Of a stretch of 64,000 nucleotides of DNA, positions 25,659 to 34,259 are shown piece by piece. Within the stretch, counting starts at the first letter, position 1. The number at the start of each line of letters is the position of its first letter. Location: positions 1-64,000 of the forward strand of contig NZ_FOAP01000034.1 of the NCBI RefSeq assembly GCF_900109545.1. Reading direction: 5' to 3'. This DNA comes from Stigmatella aurantiaca (lineage in GTDB: Bacteria; Myxococcota; Myxococcia; Myxococcales; Myxococcaceae). The position numbers were made by a program, and so were the translations under genes. The notes under the pieces are model-generated. The model was not told the DNA's origin, made no database searches, and saw only the letters and a program-made list of their open reading frames with translations.

Positions 25659-26146
25659 GCGTCTCCGCCCATGACATCGGCCTCGACGGCCTGGATTCCC
25701 TGGCCGGGGTGGATGCCCTGTGCCTCTTCGTGGCCGAGGATGACCGGCCGCTGAGCGGCACCGCGGGCTACGTGGACTGGCGCCTGTGCGGGGCCCTGTC
25801 GCGGGTGCTCCAGCAGGGCTTCTTCCAGGGGGCCAAGGCTGACTGGCTGCTCTTGCCATCGGATGGGCGGATGCCGTTTCCCCGCATCTTCGCGGTGGGG
25901 CTCGGCCGGCGGAAGACCCTGGATGCCGGCTCCCTGGCGGAGGCCCTGGCCGATGCCGCGCGGGTGCTGACCAAGGCCAAGGTGGAGTCGGTGGCCCTGG
26001 AGATTCCGGGCGGGGACCGGGTGGATGAGGCCGCTCAGGCCGCCGCCCTCCGAGAGCACTTCCTGCCGGGCTTCAAGGGGAAGAACGTTGCGGTGCTGGC
26101 GGACAAGGCGCTGGCGAAGCTGGTGGCCACCCCCCGCAAATCCTGA
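25655..26146 (+). CDS. Orphan M17 aminopeptidase N-terminal domain protein
   Basis: A 163-residue protein starting at the GTG that overlaps the nusB stop. The body resembles the N-terminal, macro-domain-like part of leucyl aminopeptidases (peptidase M17): an AGVDALCLFVAEDDRPL strand, DWRLCGALSRVL, then FPRIFAVGLGRR and a helix with ADAARVLTKAKVESVALEIP. The catalytic metallopeptidase domain is entirely missing, and the protein ends naturally. It is therefore not a peptidase; in this family the domain mediates hexamer regulation or DNA/ligand binding. It may partner a full-length enzyme or have an independent binding role. Confidence 0.7.
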   Translation: MSVSAHDIGLDGLDSLAGVDALCLFVAEDDRPLSGTAGYVDWRLCGALSRVLQQGFFQGAKADWLLLPSDGRMPFPRIFAVGLGRRKTLDAGSLAEALADAARVLTKAKVESVALEIPGGDRVDEAAQAAALREHFLPGFKGKNVAVLADKALAKLVATPRKS

Positions 26147-26217
26147 AGGATCCGCCGTCTGAGGGCTCACCGGCCCGCCGTGCTTCTGCTAGCATTGCCC
26201 GGAGCGAGGCGCGCGCT

Positions 26218-26592
26218 ATGGGATTCAAGGTCCTGATCGTTGAGGATTCCAAGTCATCGCGCGAGTTCATCGCGTCGGCCGTGGAGTCCATTTCCGGCGT
26301 GGAAGCCATCACCACCGCCAGCGGCTTCGAGGCGCTCCGGCTGCTGCCGCGCCACCGCTTCGATCTCATCATCACCGACATCAACATGCCCGACATCAAC
26401 GGGCTGGAGCTGATCCACTTCGTCAAGAAGTCCCCCGTGCACTGCGAGACGCCCCTGTTCATCATCACCACCGAGGGGCGGGAGCAGGACCGGGAGCGGG
26501 GCATGAAGCTCGGGGCGGTGGAGTACCTGGTGAAGCCCTTCCAGCCGGCCAGCCTGGAGCGGCTCCTGCGGCAGTACCTGAAGCTGGCATGA
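26218..26592 (+). CDS. cheY: CheY-like response regulator (first)
   Basis: A 124-residue single receiver. Glu9/Asp10 form the acidic pocket, Asp54 (ITDINMPD) the phosphoacceptor, a Thr follows FII, and Lys lies in YLVKPF. It is the first gene of the chemosensory cluster, 19 bp before cheA, and starts at ATG. Presumed to receive phosphate from the CheA kinase. Its target (motor, ABC exporter or transcription) cannot be told from the sequence. Confidence 0.92.
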   Translation: MGFKVLIVEDSKSSREFIASAVESISGVEAITTASGFEALRLLPRHRFDLIITDINMPDINGLELIHFVKKSPVHCETPLFIITTEGREQDRERGMKLGAVEYLVKPFQPASLERLLRQYLKLA

Positions 26593-26611
26593 GCCAGGAA
26601 TCGCCGCCGCC

Positions 26612-28801
26612 GTGAATCCGGGAGGCAAAGCGCTGGCGGAGTTCGTCGCCGAGGCGACGGAGATCCTCGACACGCTGGGCAAGGACTTGCTCACGCTGGA
26701 TGAGCAGCGTGGCCAGGAGCCGGACCCCGAGCTCATCAACGGCATCTTCCGCGCGGCGCACTCGCTCAAGGGGCTCGCGGGCCTGTTCAGCCAGGACCGC
26801 ATCGCCCGGCTGGCGCACGGCACGGAGGACCTGCTGGACCGGCTGCGCCTGGGCAAGATGGCCCTGGACGGCATCATCCTGGATGCGCTGATCGAATCGC
26901 TGGACGTCTTCCACGCCCTGCTCACGGAGGTCTCCCGGGGCGACATCTCCTCCGCGCTGGCGGCCCGCTCGGAGGCGCTCGCCGAGCGCTTCACCCGGCT
27001 GGGCACCCCGGCGGCGGCGGGCGAGGGCGACCCGCTCGACTGGCTGGAGCTGGATCCGCAGATCCGCGCGGTCTTCACGGAGTACGAGGAGCACCGCCTC
27101 CGGGAGAACGTCCGGCGAGGCGTTACCCTGTGGCGGGTGCGGGCGGACTTCGATCTGTCCGACTTCGACAAGGGGCTGTCCGAGCTCAACCAGCGCCTCA
27201 AGCCCAAGGGGGAAATCATCAGCACGCTGCCCTCCGCGCAGCCCAGCAGCGCGAGCGGCATCGCGTTCGATCTCATCTTCGGCGCCAAGGTGCCGGAGGC
27301 GGAGCTGGCCTCGGCCCTGGAGGGCACCCCCGCGCAGCTCTTCCGGCTCACGGTGCACGTGCCTGCTCCCGCCGCGCCGCCCCTGGCGGTGGTGCCCGCC
27401 CCGCCTGCTTCCGCCGGGCCCCCCTCCACCTCCGCGTCGCGCCGCCCGGGCTCCCGGAAGGGCCCGCCCCCCCCGGTGGGCGAGCCGCCCGTGCCCGCCG
27501 TGCCGGTGTCGCCCGTGCCGGTGCGCTCCGCGGTGAATGGGAACGAGGCCCCCTCCCAGACGCCCCGCATGGACGCGGACATGTCCTTGCGCTCGCTCAC
27601 GCAGACGGTGCGGGTGGACATCCGCCGGTTGGATGGGCTGATGAACACGGTGGGCGAGCTGCTGCTCATCAAGGCCAACCTGCAGCGCATCGCGGAAGGG
27701 GCCCGGCAGGACGGCGCCCACACGCCCTCCAAGGTGTGGGGCCAGGAGCTGGCGCGGGAGGCGCGGCAGCTCGAGCGCAAGCTGGACTCGCTCCAGAACG
27801 GGCTGCTCGAGGCGCGCATGGTGCCCGTGGGCCAGGTGTTCGACAAGCTGGCGCGCCTGGTCCGGCGCATCGCCCGCGAGGCGGGCAAGGAGCTGGACTT
27901 CGTCAGCAGCGGCGGCGAGGTGGAGCTCGACAAGCTCATCGTCGAGGAGCTGAGCGATCCGCTGATGCACATCATCCACAACGCCATCGACCATGGCGTG
28001 GAGAAGCCCGAGTCGCGGGTGGCCGCGGGCAAGCCCCGGCGGGCCTCGGTGTCCCTGCGGGCCGAGCAGAAGGGCAACCACGTCATCATCCAGGTGAGCG
28101 ACGATGGGGCCGGCATCGACGAGTACCGCGTGCGCGAGGTGGCCCTGCAGCGGGGCCTCATCACCGATGCGCAGGCCGCGGAGATGAGCCGGCGCGAGAT
28201 GCTCAACCTCATCTTCCTGCCGGGCTTCTCCACCGCCCGGAGCGTCTCCGAGCTGTCCGGCCGGGGCGTGGGGCTGGACGTGGTGAAGAACAACCTGGGC
28301 AACCTCTCGGGTCTCATCGACGTGTGGAGCGAGCGGGGCCGGGGCTCGGCCTTCCAGCTCACGCTGCCCTTGACGCTCGCCATCATCCGGGCGCTGGTGG
28401 TGGGGGTGAGCGGCCGCACCTACGCGGTGCCCATCAACAGCGTGCTGGAGATCCTCTCCGTCCAGCCCCAGGACATCCGGACGGTGGAGCGCCGGGAGGT
28501 GCTGGACTTGCGCGGGCAGACGCTGCCCTTCGTCCGGCTGGCGCGGATGTTCTCCCTGCCCGAGCGCCCCGTGAGCCGGCACTTCGTGGTGGTGGTGGGG
28601 CTGGCGCAGCAGCGGCTGGGCATCGCCGTGGACGAGCTGTCCGGCCAGCAGGACATCGTCACCAAGCCCCTGGGCGGGCGGCTCCAGTCCATCCGGGGCA
28701 TCTCCGGGGCCACGGACCTGGGCAACCGCCGGACGGTCCTGGTGCTGGATGTGGCGGCCCTCCTGGAGGAGGGAATGAACCCGGAGCGACGCTGGGCGTG
28801 A
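26612..28801 (+). CDS. cheA: Chemosensory histidine kinase CheA
   Basis: A 729-residue CheA starting at GTG. Domains: P1 Hpt (1-105) with phosphorylatable His50 in RAAHSLKG; a P2-like region (about 145-255) without the standard E. coli P2 pattern; a Pro-rich linker (255-320); P3 dimerisation (about 328-400); P4 ATPase (about 400-575) with HNAIDHGVE (N box), DDGAGID (G1), FLPGFST (F box) and GRGVGLDVVK (G2); and a P5 CheW-like domain (about 585-725) that ends the protein. It has no fused receiver. Partners are the two CheW proteins just downstream; no chemoreceptor gene is present in the cluster. Confidence 0.96.
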   Translation: MNPGGKALAEFVAEATEILDTLGKDLLTLDEQRGQEPDPELINGIFRAAHSLKGLAGLFSQDRIARLAHGTEDLLDRLRLGKMALDGIILDALIESLDVFHALLTEVSRGDISSALAARSEALAERFTRLGTPAAAGEGDPLDWLELDPQIRAVFTEYEEHRLRENVRRGVTLWRVRADFDLSDFDKGLSELNQRLKPKGEIISTLPSAQPSSASGIAFDLIFGAKVPEAELASALEGTPAQLFRLTVHVPAPAAPPLAVVPAPPASAGPPSTSASRRPGSRKGPPPPVGEPPVPAVPVSPVPVRSAVNGNEAPSQTPRMDADMSLRSLTQTVRVDIRRLDGLMNTVGELLLIKANLQRIAEGARQDGAHTPSKVWGQELAREARQLERKLDSLQNGLLEARMVPVGQVFDKLARLVRRIAREAGKELDFVSSGGEVELDKLIVEELSDPLMHIIHNAIDHGVEKPESRVAAGKPRRASVSLRAEQKGNHVIIQVSDDGAGIDEYRVREVALQRGLITDAQAAEMSRREMLNLIFLPGFSTARSVSELSGRGVGLDVVKNNLGNLSGLIDVWSERGRGSAFQLTLPLTLAIIRALVVGVSGRTYAVPINSVLEILSVQPQDIRTVERREVLDLRGQTLPFVRLARMFSLPERPVSRHFVVVVGLAQQRLGIAVDELSGQQDIVTKPLGGRLQSIRGISGATDLGNRRTVLVLDVAALLEEGMNPERRWA

Positions 28802-28838
28802 CGCGGGGGGCGCCAGGGCTGCTATTCTCCGGGGCCGC

Positions 28839-29399
28839 GTGTCTCGCTTCTCCGAACTGCTCGATGAGTTCTTCTACCGCCCGGACGAGGACGTCGGAGG
28901 CTTGCTGGAGTTCGCCGCTGGCAGCGACGAGGCTCCGGCGCCCCTGCCCGAGGAAGTCCCCGAGGAGTACCTCGCCTTCCTCCTGGAGGGAGAGTGCTAC
29001 GCCGTGCCCATCCGCTCCGTGCAGGAGATTGGCAAGGTGCCGCCCTTGACGGAGATTCCCCGGGCCGAGCCCTCCCTGCTGGGGGTGATGAACCTGCGCG
29101 GGGACGTCATCCCCGTGTACGACATCAAGCTTCGGTTGAAGTTGACGGACAAGCCTCCGAAAGTGGCGGGTCCGGACGCAGCGCCGCCCCCCCGCGCGGC
29201 GCGCATCGTGGTCGCCCGGACCGAGGAGGGCCCCGCGGGGATATGGGTGGATTCCGTGAGGGACGTGGTGCGCTTGAAACCTTCCATGCTGGAGCCCCCC
29301 CTGCCGGGCAAGGGCAACGAGCGCGACTGCGTGGTGGGCATCGGGCGGCGCAACTCCCAGCTCTTCATCCTCCTGGATGTCCAGCAGGCCCTCGCATGA
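28839..29399 (+). CDS. cheW: CheW adaptor (first), with N-terminal extension
   Basis: A 186-residue CheW-like coupling protein starting at GTG. An acidic extension of about 40 residues (rich in Glu, Pro) precedes the SH3-like CheW fold, which starts at YLAFLLEGECYAVPI and contains the conserved LLGVMNLRGDVIPVYD turn. A short Pro/Ala insertion (about 108-120) sits in a loop. The stop overlaps the next cheW as ATGA. It is expected to bridge receptors and CheA. Confidence 0.93.
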   Translation: MSRFSELLDEFFYRPDEDVGGLLEFAAGSDEAPAPLPEEVPEEYLAFLLEGECYAVPIRSVQEIGKVPPLTEIPRAEPSLLGVMNLRGDVIPVYDIKLRLKLTDKPPKVAGPDAAPPPRAARIVVARTEEGPAGIWVDSVRDVVRLKPSMLEPPLPGKGNERDCVVGIGRRNSQLFILLDVQQALA

Positions 29400-29914
29400 G
29401 GGAGCCCGTGAACCTGTCCGTCCGGCGGATGCCGGAGGGCGCCCCCGGCCGCGATCCCCTCGTTCAGCTCTGCGCCTTCCGGGTGGGCAACGAGGAGTAC
29501 GCCATCGACATCATGCGGGTGGAGGAGATTCTCCCACCTCAGCGGGTGCTCTCCGTGCCGCACGCGCCCGCGTTCGTGGAGGGCATGTTGCACGTGCGCG
29601 GCGTGTTGTTGCCGGTGGTGGACCTGCGGCAGCGGCTGGGCCTGGCGGCGGCGGCGGCGTCCGAGCGGACGCGGCTGCTGGTCTGCCTGCTGGGAAAGCG
29701 GCGGCTGGCGTTGAGGGTGGATCGCGTGACGGAGGTGATGCGGGTGCGCCGCAGTGACATCAAACCCGCGCCCGCGCTGCTCTCGCCGGGCCGGGCGCCC
29801 TTCGTGGTGGGCGTGTGCGGTCCTCCGGAGCGCGCCCGGTTGCTCCTGGACATCAAGGCGCTGCTGCGCTGGGAGGCCGGGCGCGAGGCCCCAAGGCCCG
29901 GGGGGAGCGCGTGA
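29396..29914 (+). CDS. cheW: CheW adaptor (second)
   Basis: A 172-residue CheW domain protein. ATG at 29396 overlaps the preceding cheW stop (ATGA); the longer frame upstream is noncoding. CheW features: CAFRVGNEEYAIDIMRVEEIL, FVEGMLHVRGVLLPVVDLR and RVDRVTEVMRV. It differs strongly from the first CheW, so the pair is not a recent duplication. The stop overlaps the HEAT gene start (GTGA), which suggests equimolar production of the three products. Confidence 0.92.
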   Translation: MREPVNLSVRRMPEGAPGRDPLVQLCAFRVGNEEYAIDIMRVEEILPPQRVLSVPHAPAFVEGMLHVRGVLLPVVDLRQRLGLAAAAASERTRLLVCLLGKRRLALRVDRVTEVMRVRRSDIKPAPALLSPGRAPFVVGVCGPPERARLLLDIKALLRWEAGREAPRPGGSA

Positions 29915-31887
29915 CCGACCCCCGCTCGCTCCAGGAAGAGGAGGCGCGCTACCAGGCGGTGCTGGCGTTGAATCCCCTGAACAAGGGGTCCCTCGATGCG
30001 CTCATCACCCACCTGCATGACGAGAGCTGGCGCGTGCGCCGCGCCGCCGCGGAAGGGCTCCGGCGGCTGCCGGGGCCCAGCGAGGCCGCCACGCGGCTGG
30101 TGTCCGTGCTGGGCGAGCGGGGCGAGACGGGCGCGCGCAACGCCGCGGCCGAGGCGCTGGTGGGGCTGGGCGATGCCTCGGTGGCGCCGTTGATCCAGCT
30201 GCTGTCCCACCCGGATCCGGACCAGCGCAAGTTCGCCGCGGACATCCTCGGCCAGCTCGGGCGCCGCGGCGCCGAGAGTGCGCTGATGGGCGTGCTGGCG
30301 GACCCGGACCTCAACGTCCGCGTCTCCGCGGTGGAAGCGCTGGGCCAGGTGGGCTCCGAGCTCGGGGCCCGGGCCGTGGAGCAGCTGCTCAAGGAGCCCT
30401 CGTCCCTGCTGCGGCTGGCCGCGCTGGAGGCGCTCGCCCAGCTTCAGTGGCCCCCCCCGCTGCCGGTGGTGGTGCCCATGCTCGTGGAGCCGCAGCTGCG
30501 GCGCAGCGCCTACCGGGTGCTGGGGCTCATCCCCCAGATGGCCGCCACGGAGCTCATCATCCGGGGCCTGAGCCACGAGTCCCGCTCCACGCGGGAGGCC
30601 GCCCTGGCGGCGCTCGGCACCCAGGTGGGGGTGGTGGATGCCACCCTGCGCGCGGAGATCGACATCGAGGTGCGCACCGCGCTCAAGCGGATTCCGGACG
30701 CCGTGGCGTTCGTGGCCAAGGCCTTCGAGGCCGAGGAGGTGGCCTTGCGCGCCGGGGCGCTGGTGGCCGCCGGGGCCCTGCGGGAGGCCTCGCTGGCGGC
30801 CCAGGCCGCCGAGGCGGCGCGGGAGGACCGGCTGCTGCGCGAGGTGATTCGCACCCTGTCCCGGCTGGGCTCCGAGGCGGGGCGGGAGCTGCTCGGGCGC
30901 ATGGCGGAGCTGTCCCTGCCGGCGCGGGCCGCGGCGGCCCAGGCCCTGCTGGAGCTGGCGGACCCCTCGTACGTGCCGGCGCTGAGCGCGCTCTTGGAGT
31001 GGGCCGAGGATGACCTGCGCGCGGTGGCGGTGAAGGCGCTGGGCCGCACCCAGTCCCAGGACGCGGTGCGGCCGCTGGTCATGCTGCTGGATGAGCCCGC
31101 GCTGGCGGGCGCGGCGGTGCGGGCGCTGGGGGTGCTCTCCGGCGGCTGCCGCGAGGCCGTCCTCCGGGGACTGGAAGAGGCGATGAGCCAGAAGCCCTCC
31201 CCGGCGGCGGTGGCGGCCTTCGCCCACGCGGGTGGGGTGGCCGCGCTGCCCACGCTGCGGCGGCTGGCGCGCGACGCGGATCCGCTCCTGCGCGCCGCGG
31301 CCCTGGATGCCGCGGTGGACGTGGACCCGTCCGTGGGGCTGGAGCTGGCGCGGGGCGCGCTGGTGGACGAGTCCTCCCGGGTGCGGGCCGCCGGGGCGCG
31401 GGCGGTGGGCCGGGTGGGGGACAAGCTTGCGAGCGCGTTGCTCAAGCGGGCGCTCCAGGACGAGGATATTGCTGTACAGCTCGCCGCCGTGGAGGCGCTG
31501 GGCGAATGTGGCACCACCGAACGGGTGCCCGATTTGGAGGTGTTGGTGCGCCACCCGGATGGGGCGCTGGCAGGGCGGGCTGTGCGGGCGCTGGCGCGCA
31601 TCAGCATTGTCCGGCCGGATGTCCTTCGAGAGGCCGCGCACCACGCCGACGCGGAGGTGGTGAAGGCGGCGCTCCAGGCGGGAGCCGTGTCCGCCGAAGG
31701 GGTGGCGCTGGCCATCGAGCTGCTGGGCCACTCCGGGTGGGACGTGCGGGCCGCGGCGGCGCGGGTGCTGGGCGATTCGGGAGGCCGGGAGTGCCTCAAC
31801 GCGGTGCAGACCGCGCTCGAAGCCGAGCAGGACACGCTGGCACGGCGGGCGCTGTCGGACGCGGTGGACCGGCTTTCACGGCGCTGA
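29911..31887 (+). CDS. HEAT-repeat protein of the chemosensory cluster
   Basis: A 658-residue solenoid made of about 18-20 HEAT/PBS-lyase-type repeats of roughly 31 residues, each with the R.AAA.ALG.LG pattern and a short acidic turn. No signal peptide, catalytic motif or membrane segment is seen. The GTG start overlaps the cheW stop. Its position inside the operon between cheW and cheR implies a protein-interaction role in the signalling complex. Some myxobacterial chemosensory systems are known to include HEAT-repeat partners; what this one binds is not evident. Composition is extremely G+C-rich, as usual for such repeats. Confidence 0.85.
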   Translation: MTDPRSLQEEEARYQAVLALNPLNKGSLDALITHLHDESWRVRRAAAEGLRRLPGPSEAATRLVSVLGERGETGARNAAAEALVGLGDASVAPLIQLLSHPDPDQRKFAADILGQLGRRGAESALMGVLADPDLNVRVSAVEALGQVGSELGARAVEQLLKEPSSLLRLAALEALAQLQWPPPLPVVVPMLVEPQLRRSAYRVLGLIPQMAATELIIRGLSHESRSTREAALAALGTQVGVVDATLRAEIDIEVRTALKRIPDAVAFVAKAFEAEEVALRAGALVAAGALREASLAAQAAEAAREDRLLREVIRTLSRLGSEAGRELLGRMAELSLPARAAAAQALLELADPSYVPALSALLEWAEDDLRAVAVKALGRTQSQDAVRPLVMLLDEPALAGAAVRALGVLSGGCREAVLRGLEEAMSQKPSPAAVAAFAHAGGVAALPTLRRLARDADPLLRAAALDAAVDVDPSVGLELARGALVDESSRVRAAGARAVGRVGDKLASALLKRALQDEDIAVQLAAVEALGECGTTERVPDLEVLVRHPDGALAGRAVRALARISIVRPDVLREAAHHADAEVVKAALQAGAVSAEGVALAIELLGHSGWDVRAAAARVLGDSGGRECLNAVQTALEAEQDTLARRALSDAVDRLSRR

Positions 31888-31903
31888 GGGGACGGGGGCT
31901 CGG

Positions 31904-32782
31904 GTGGCACCACACTTCAAGGACGAGGACCGGCCTGAAATGACCGCGGAAGAATTCCGGTTGCTTCGCGACCACGTGTACTCGCACTGCGGCATTCTCG
32001 TGCGTGACGACATGAAGTTCGTCATGGAGCGGCGCCTGTGGCCGCGGCTGGAGGCGTTGGGGATGTCCGACTTCTCGGCCTACCACCGCTACCTGCGCTA
32101 CGACGCGCAGCGCCGCGCGGAGCTGGAGGCGGCCGTCGAGGCGCTCACCACGCACGAGACGTATTTCTTCCGGGAGATGGCCCAGCTCAACGCCTTCTCC
32201 GAGGAGCTGTTGCCGCTGCTCCAGCAGCGCAATGGCGCCCTGCGGCGCCTGCGCATCTGGTCGGCGGGCTGCTCCACCGGCGAGGAGGCCTACACCATCG
32301 CGATGCTCCTCCGGGACAGCCGCCGCTTCGAGGGCTGGGACGTGGAGGTGTATGGCACGGACATCTCCCGCCGCGTGCTCACCACGGCGCGGCGCGCCGA
32401 GTACGGCCCCTCCTCGCTGCGAACAACGCCGCCGGAGATGGTGCCGCGTTTCTTCGTGCCGCTTGCGGGCAACAAGGTCCGGGTGCGTGACGAGGTGCGC
32501 TCCTGGGTCTCCTTCGGCCACCTGAACCTGCTGGACGAGGAGTCCTACCAGCTGGTGCCGCGGATGGACGTCATCTTCTGCCGCAACGTGATGATCTACT
32601 TCGACCTGCCCGCGCGCCGGCGCCTGCTGCGCATCTTCAACGAGCGGCTCGTGCCCGGGGGCTACCTGATGCTGGGCCACTCGGAGAACCTGCTCAACCT
32701 GGGCGCCGACTTCGAGCTGGTGCACCTGAACGGGGACCTGGCGTACCGCAGGCCCATGCTGCCGCCGAAGGGGAGCGGATGA
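31904..32782 (+). CDS. cheR: Chemoreceptor methyltransferase CheR
   Basis: A 292-residue CheR. The N-terminal helical domain (about 15-80) precedes the SAM-binding fold: THETYFFRE, then WSAGCSTGEEAYTIAM (motif I), YGTDIS, and the late FCRNVMIYF motif. It has no TPR extension. GTG at 31904 is used; ATG at 31940 (before TAEEF) is an alternative. It methylates receptor glutamates, although no receptor is encoded here. It overlaps cheB as ATGA. Confidence 0.95.
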   Translation: MAPHFKDEDRPEMTAEEFRLLRDHVYSHCGILVRDDMKFVMERRLWPRLEALGMSDFSAYHRYLRYDAQRRAELEAAVEALTTHETYFFREMAQLNAFSEELLPLLQQRNGALRRLRIWSAGCSTGEEAYTIAMLLRDSRRFEGWDVEVYGTDISRRVLTTARRAEYGPSSLRTTPPEMVPRFFVPLAGNKVRVRDEVRSWVSFGHLNLLDEESYQLVPRMDVIFCRNVMIYFDLPARRRLLRIFNERLVPGGYLMLGHSENLLNLGADFELVHLNGDLAYRRPMLPPKGSG

Positions 32783-33828
32783 CCGCGCGCGCGCCCATCC
32801 GGGTGCTCGTCATCGACGACTCGGCGCACAACCGGCGCACGCTGACCCAGCTGCTGGGCTCCGCGCGGGATGTGGAGGTCGTGGGCGAGGCGGAGCACGG
32901 CGAGGAGGGGCTCCGCAAGGTCCTGGAGCTGCACCCGGACGTGGTAACGGTGGACCTGGAGATGCCCCGGCTGGGGGGTTACACCTTCCTGCGGCTGCTG
33001 CGCGGCACGGCGCCCACGCCGGTCATCGTCATCTCCAGCTACAGCCACCAGACGGACGTGTTCAAGGCGCTGGAGCTGGGCGCCTTCGACTTCATCGCCA
33101 AGCCGCAGAAGGCCACCCCCGAGGCGCTCGAGAGCCTTCGTGTGGAACTGCTGGAGAAGGTCCGGGCCTCGCGGCTCGCCCTGTCGCGCGGCTCCCGGCG
33201 CGAAGCGCTCCAGCGGGCCCTGGGCACCCACGAGCAGCCGCCCTTCGTCGTGGCGGTGGCGGCCTCCACCGGAGGGCCTCCCGCGGTGCAGCGCTTGCTG
33301 GAGGCGCTCGCGGTGGAGCCCACGCCCTGCGTGCTCGTCTGCCAGCACATGCCCGCCCAGTTCACCCGGGCGTTCGCCGAGCGGCTGGATCGCATCGGGC
33401 CCTTCAACGTCACCGAGGCGTGCGAGGGGGACCGGCTGTTGCCCGGCCATGTCTACATCGCCCCGGGCGGCCGGCACATGGTGCTGGAGGAGCGCTCGGG
33501 GCGGCTGGAGCTGAGCGTGCCGCAGCAGGTTCCCGGAGACCGGTATGCGCCCTCGGCGGACCGGCTCTTCGCGAGCATCGCCCGGCACCTGGGGGACAAG
33601 GCGCTGGTGGTGGTGCTGACGGGCATGGGCTCGGACGGCGCGGAAGGGGCGAAGCAGATCCACCAGGCCGGGGGCGAGGTCTGGGCGGAGTCCGAGGAGA
33701 CGGCGGTGGTCTTCGGCATGCCCCAGGAGGTCATCGCCACCGGCGTGGTGCGGCGGGTGCTGCCGCTGGGCAAGATTGGCCCGGCGCTGGTGGTGCGCGC
33801 CCGGCGCCGCCGCTCGTCGCAGGAGTGA
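32779..33828 (+). CDS. cheB: Chemoreceptor methylesterase CheB
   Basis: A 349-residue CheB. The receiver (8-130) has DD at 13-14, Asp58 region VDLEMPRLGG, and Lys in IAKPQ. After a linker, the methylesterase domain (about 155-345) has the catalytic Ser in AASTGGP, His in CQHMPAQFT and Asp in LTGMGSDGAEG. It would deamidate and demethylate receptors and be activated by CheA. The start overlaps cheR, so the adaptation pair is translationally coupled. Confidence 0.96.
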   Translation: MTARAPIRVLVIDDSAHNRRTLTQLLGSARDVEVVGEAEHGEEGLRKVLELHPDVVTVDLEMPRLGGYTFLRLLRGTAPTPVIVISSYSHQTDVFKALELGAFDFIAKPQKATPEALESLRVELLEKVRASRLALSRGSRREALQRALGTHEQPPFVVAVAASTGGPPAVQRLLEALAVEPTPCVLVCQHMPAQFTRAFAERLDRIGPFNVTEACEGDRLLPGHVYIAPGGRHMVLEERSGRLELSVPQQVPGDRYAPSADRLFASIARHLGDKALVVVLTGMGSDGAEGAKQIHQAGGEVWAESEETAVVFGMPQEVIATGVVRRVLPLGKIGPALVVRARRRRSSQE

Positions 33829-33870
33829 ACGGCTGACTTCCCCGGGAAGCGTGGTGGTATTCTGCCGGCC

Positions 33871-34248
33871 ATGACGGAGATCAAGGCGCTGGTGATCGAC
33901 GATTCCCAGGCGATGCGGCGCAGCCTGATGCACGCGCTGCAGCGGCTGGGAGGCGTCGTCTGCACCGAGGCCGAGGATGGGGCCGACGGGCTCAAGAAGT
34001 TCACCCAGGGCGAGTTCGACCTGGTGCTCACCGACATCAACATGCCCCTGATGGACGGGCTCAAGCTCATCAGCCACATCCGCCAGACGGCGGAGAACCG
34101 GACGGTGCCCATCGTGGTCATCACCACGGAGTCGGCGGCGGCGGACCGGGACCGGGCCATGGCGCTGGGGGCGAGCGCGTACCTCGTCAAGCCCGTGCAG
34201 TCGAAGGTGGTGCTGGACACGGTGAAAGAGCTGCTCAACCTGCACTGA
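33871..34248 (+). CDS. cheY: CheY-like response regulator (second)
   Basis: A 125-residue single receiver: Asp10/Asp11, phosphoacceptor Asp55 in LTDINMPLMDG, a Thr in VITTES and Lys in YLVKPVQ. It resembles the first receiver of the cluster but is clearly distinct. It ends 11 bp before the ABC ATPase gene. Two CheY proteins could serve as output and phosphate sink; which is which cannot be told. Confidence 0.92.
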   Translation: MTEIKALVIDDSQAMRRSLMHALQRLGGVVCTEAEDGADGLKKFTQGEFDLVLTDINMPLMDGLKLISHIRQTAENRTVPIVVITTESAAADRDRAMALGASAYLVKPVQSKVVLDTVKELLNLH

Positions 34249-34259
34249 CCGGGACGCTG

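Noticed and set aside
29539-31731. Repetitive 730-codon frame opposite the HEAT protein
   Set aside because: The apparent repeats mirror the HEAT repeats on the other strand. Not an independent repeat gene.
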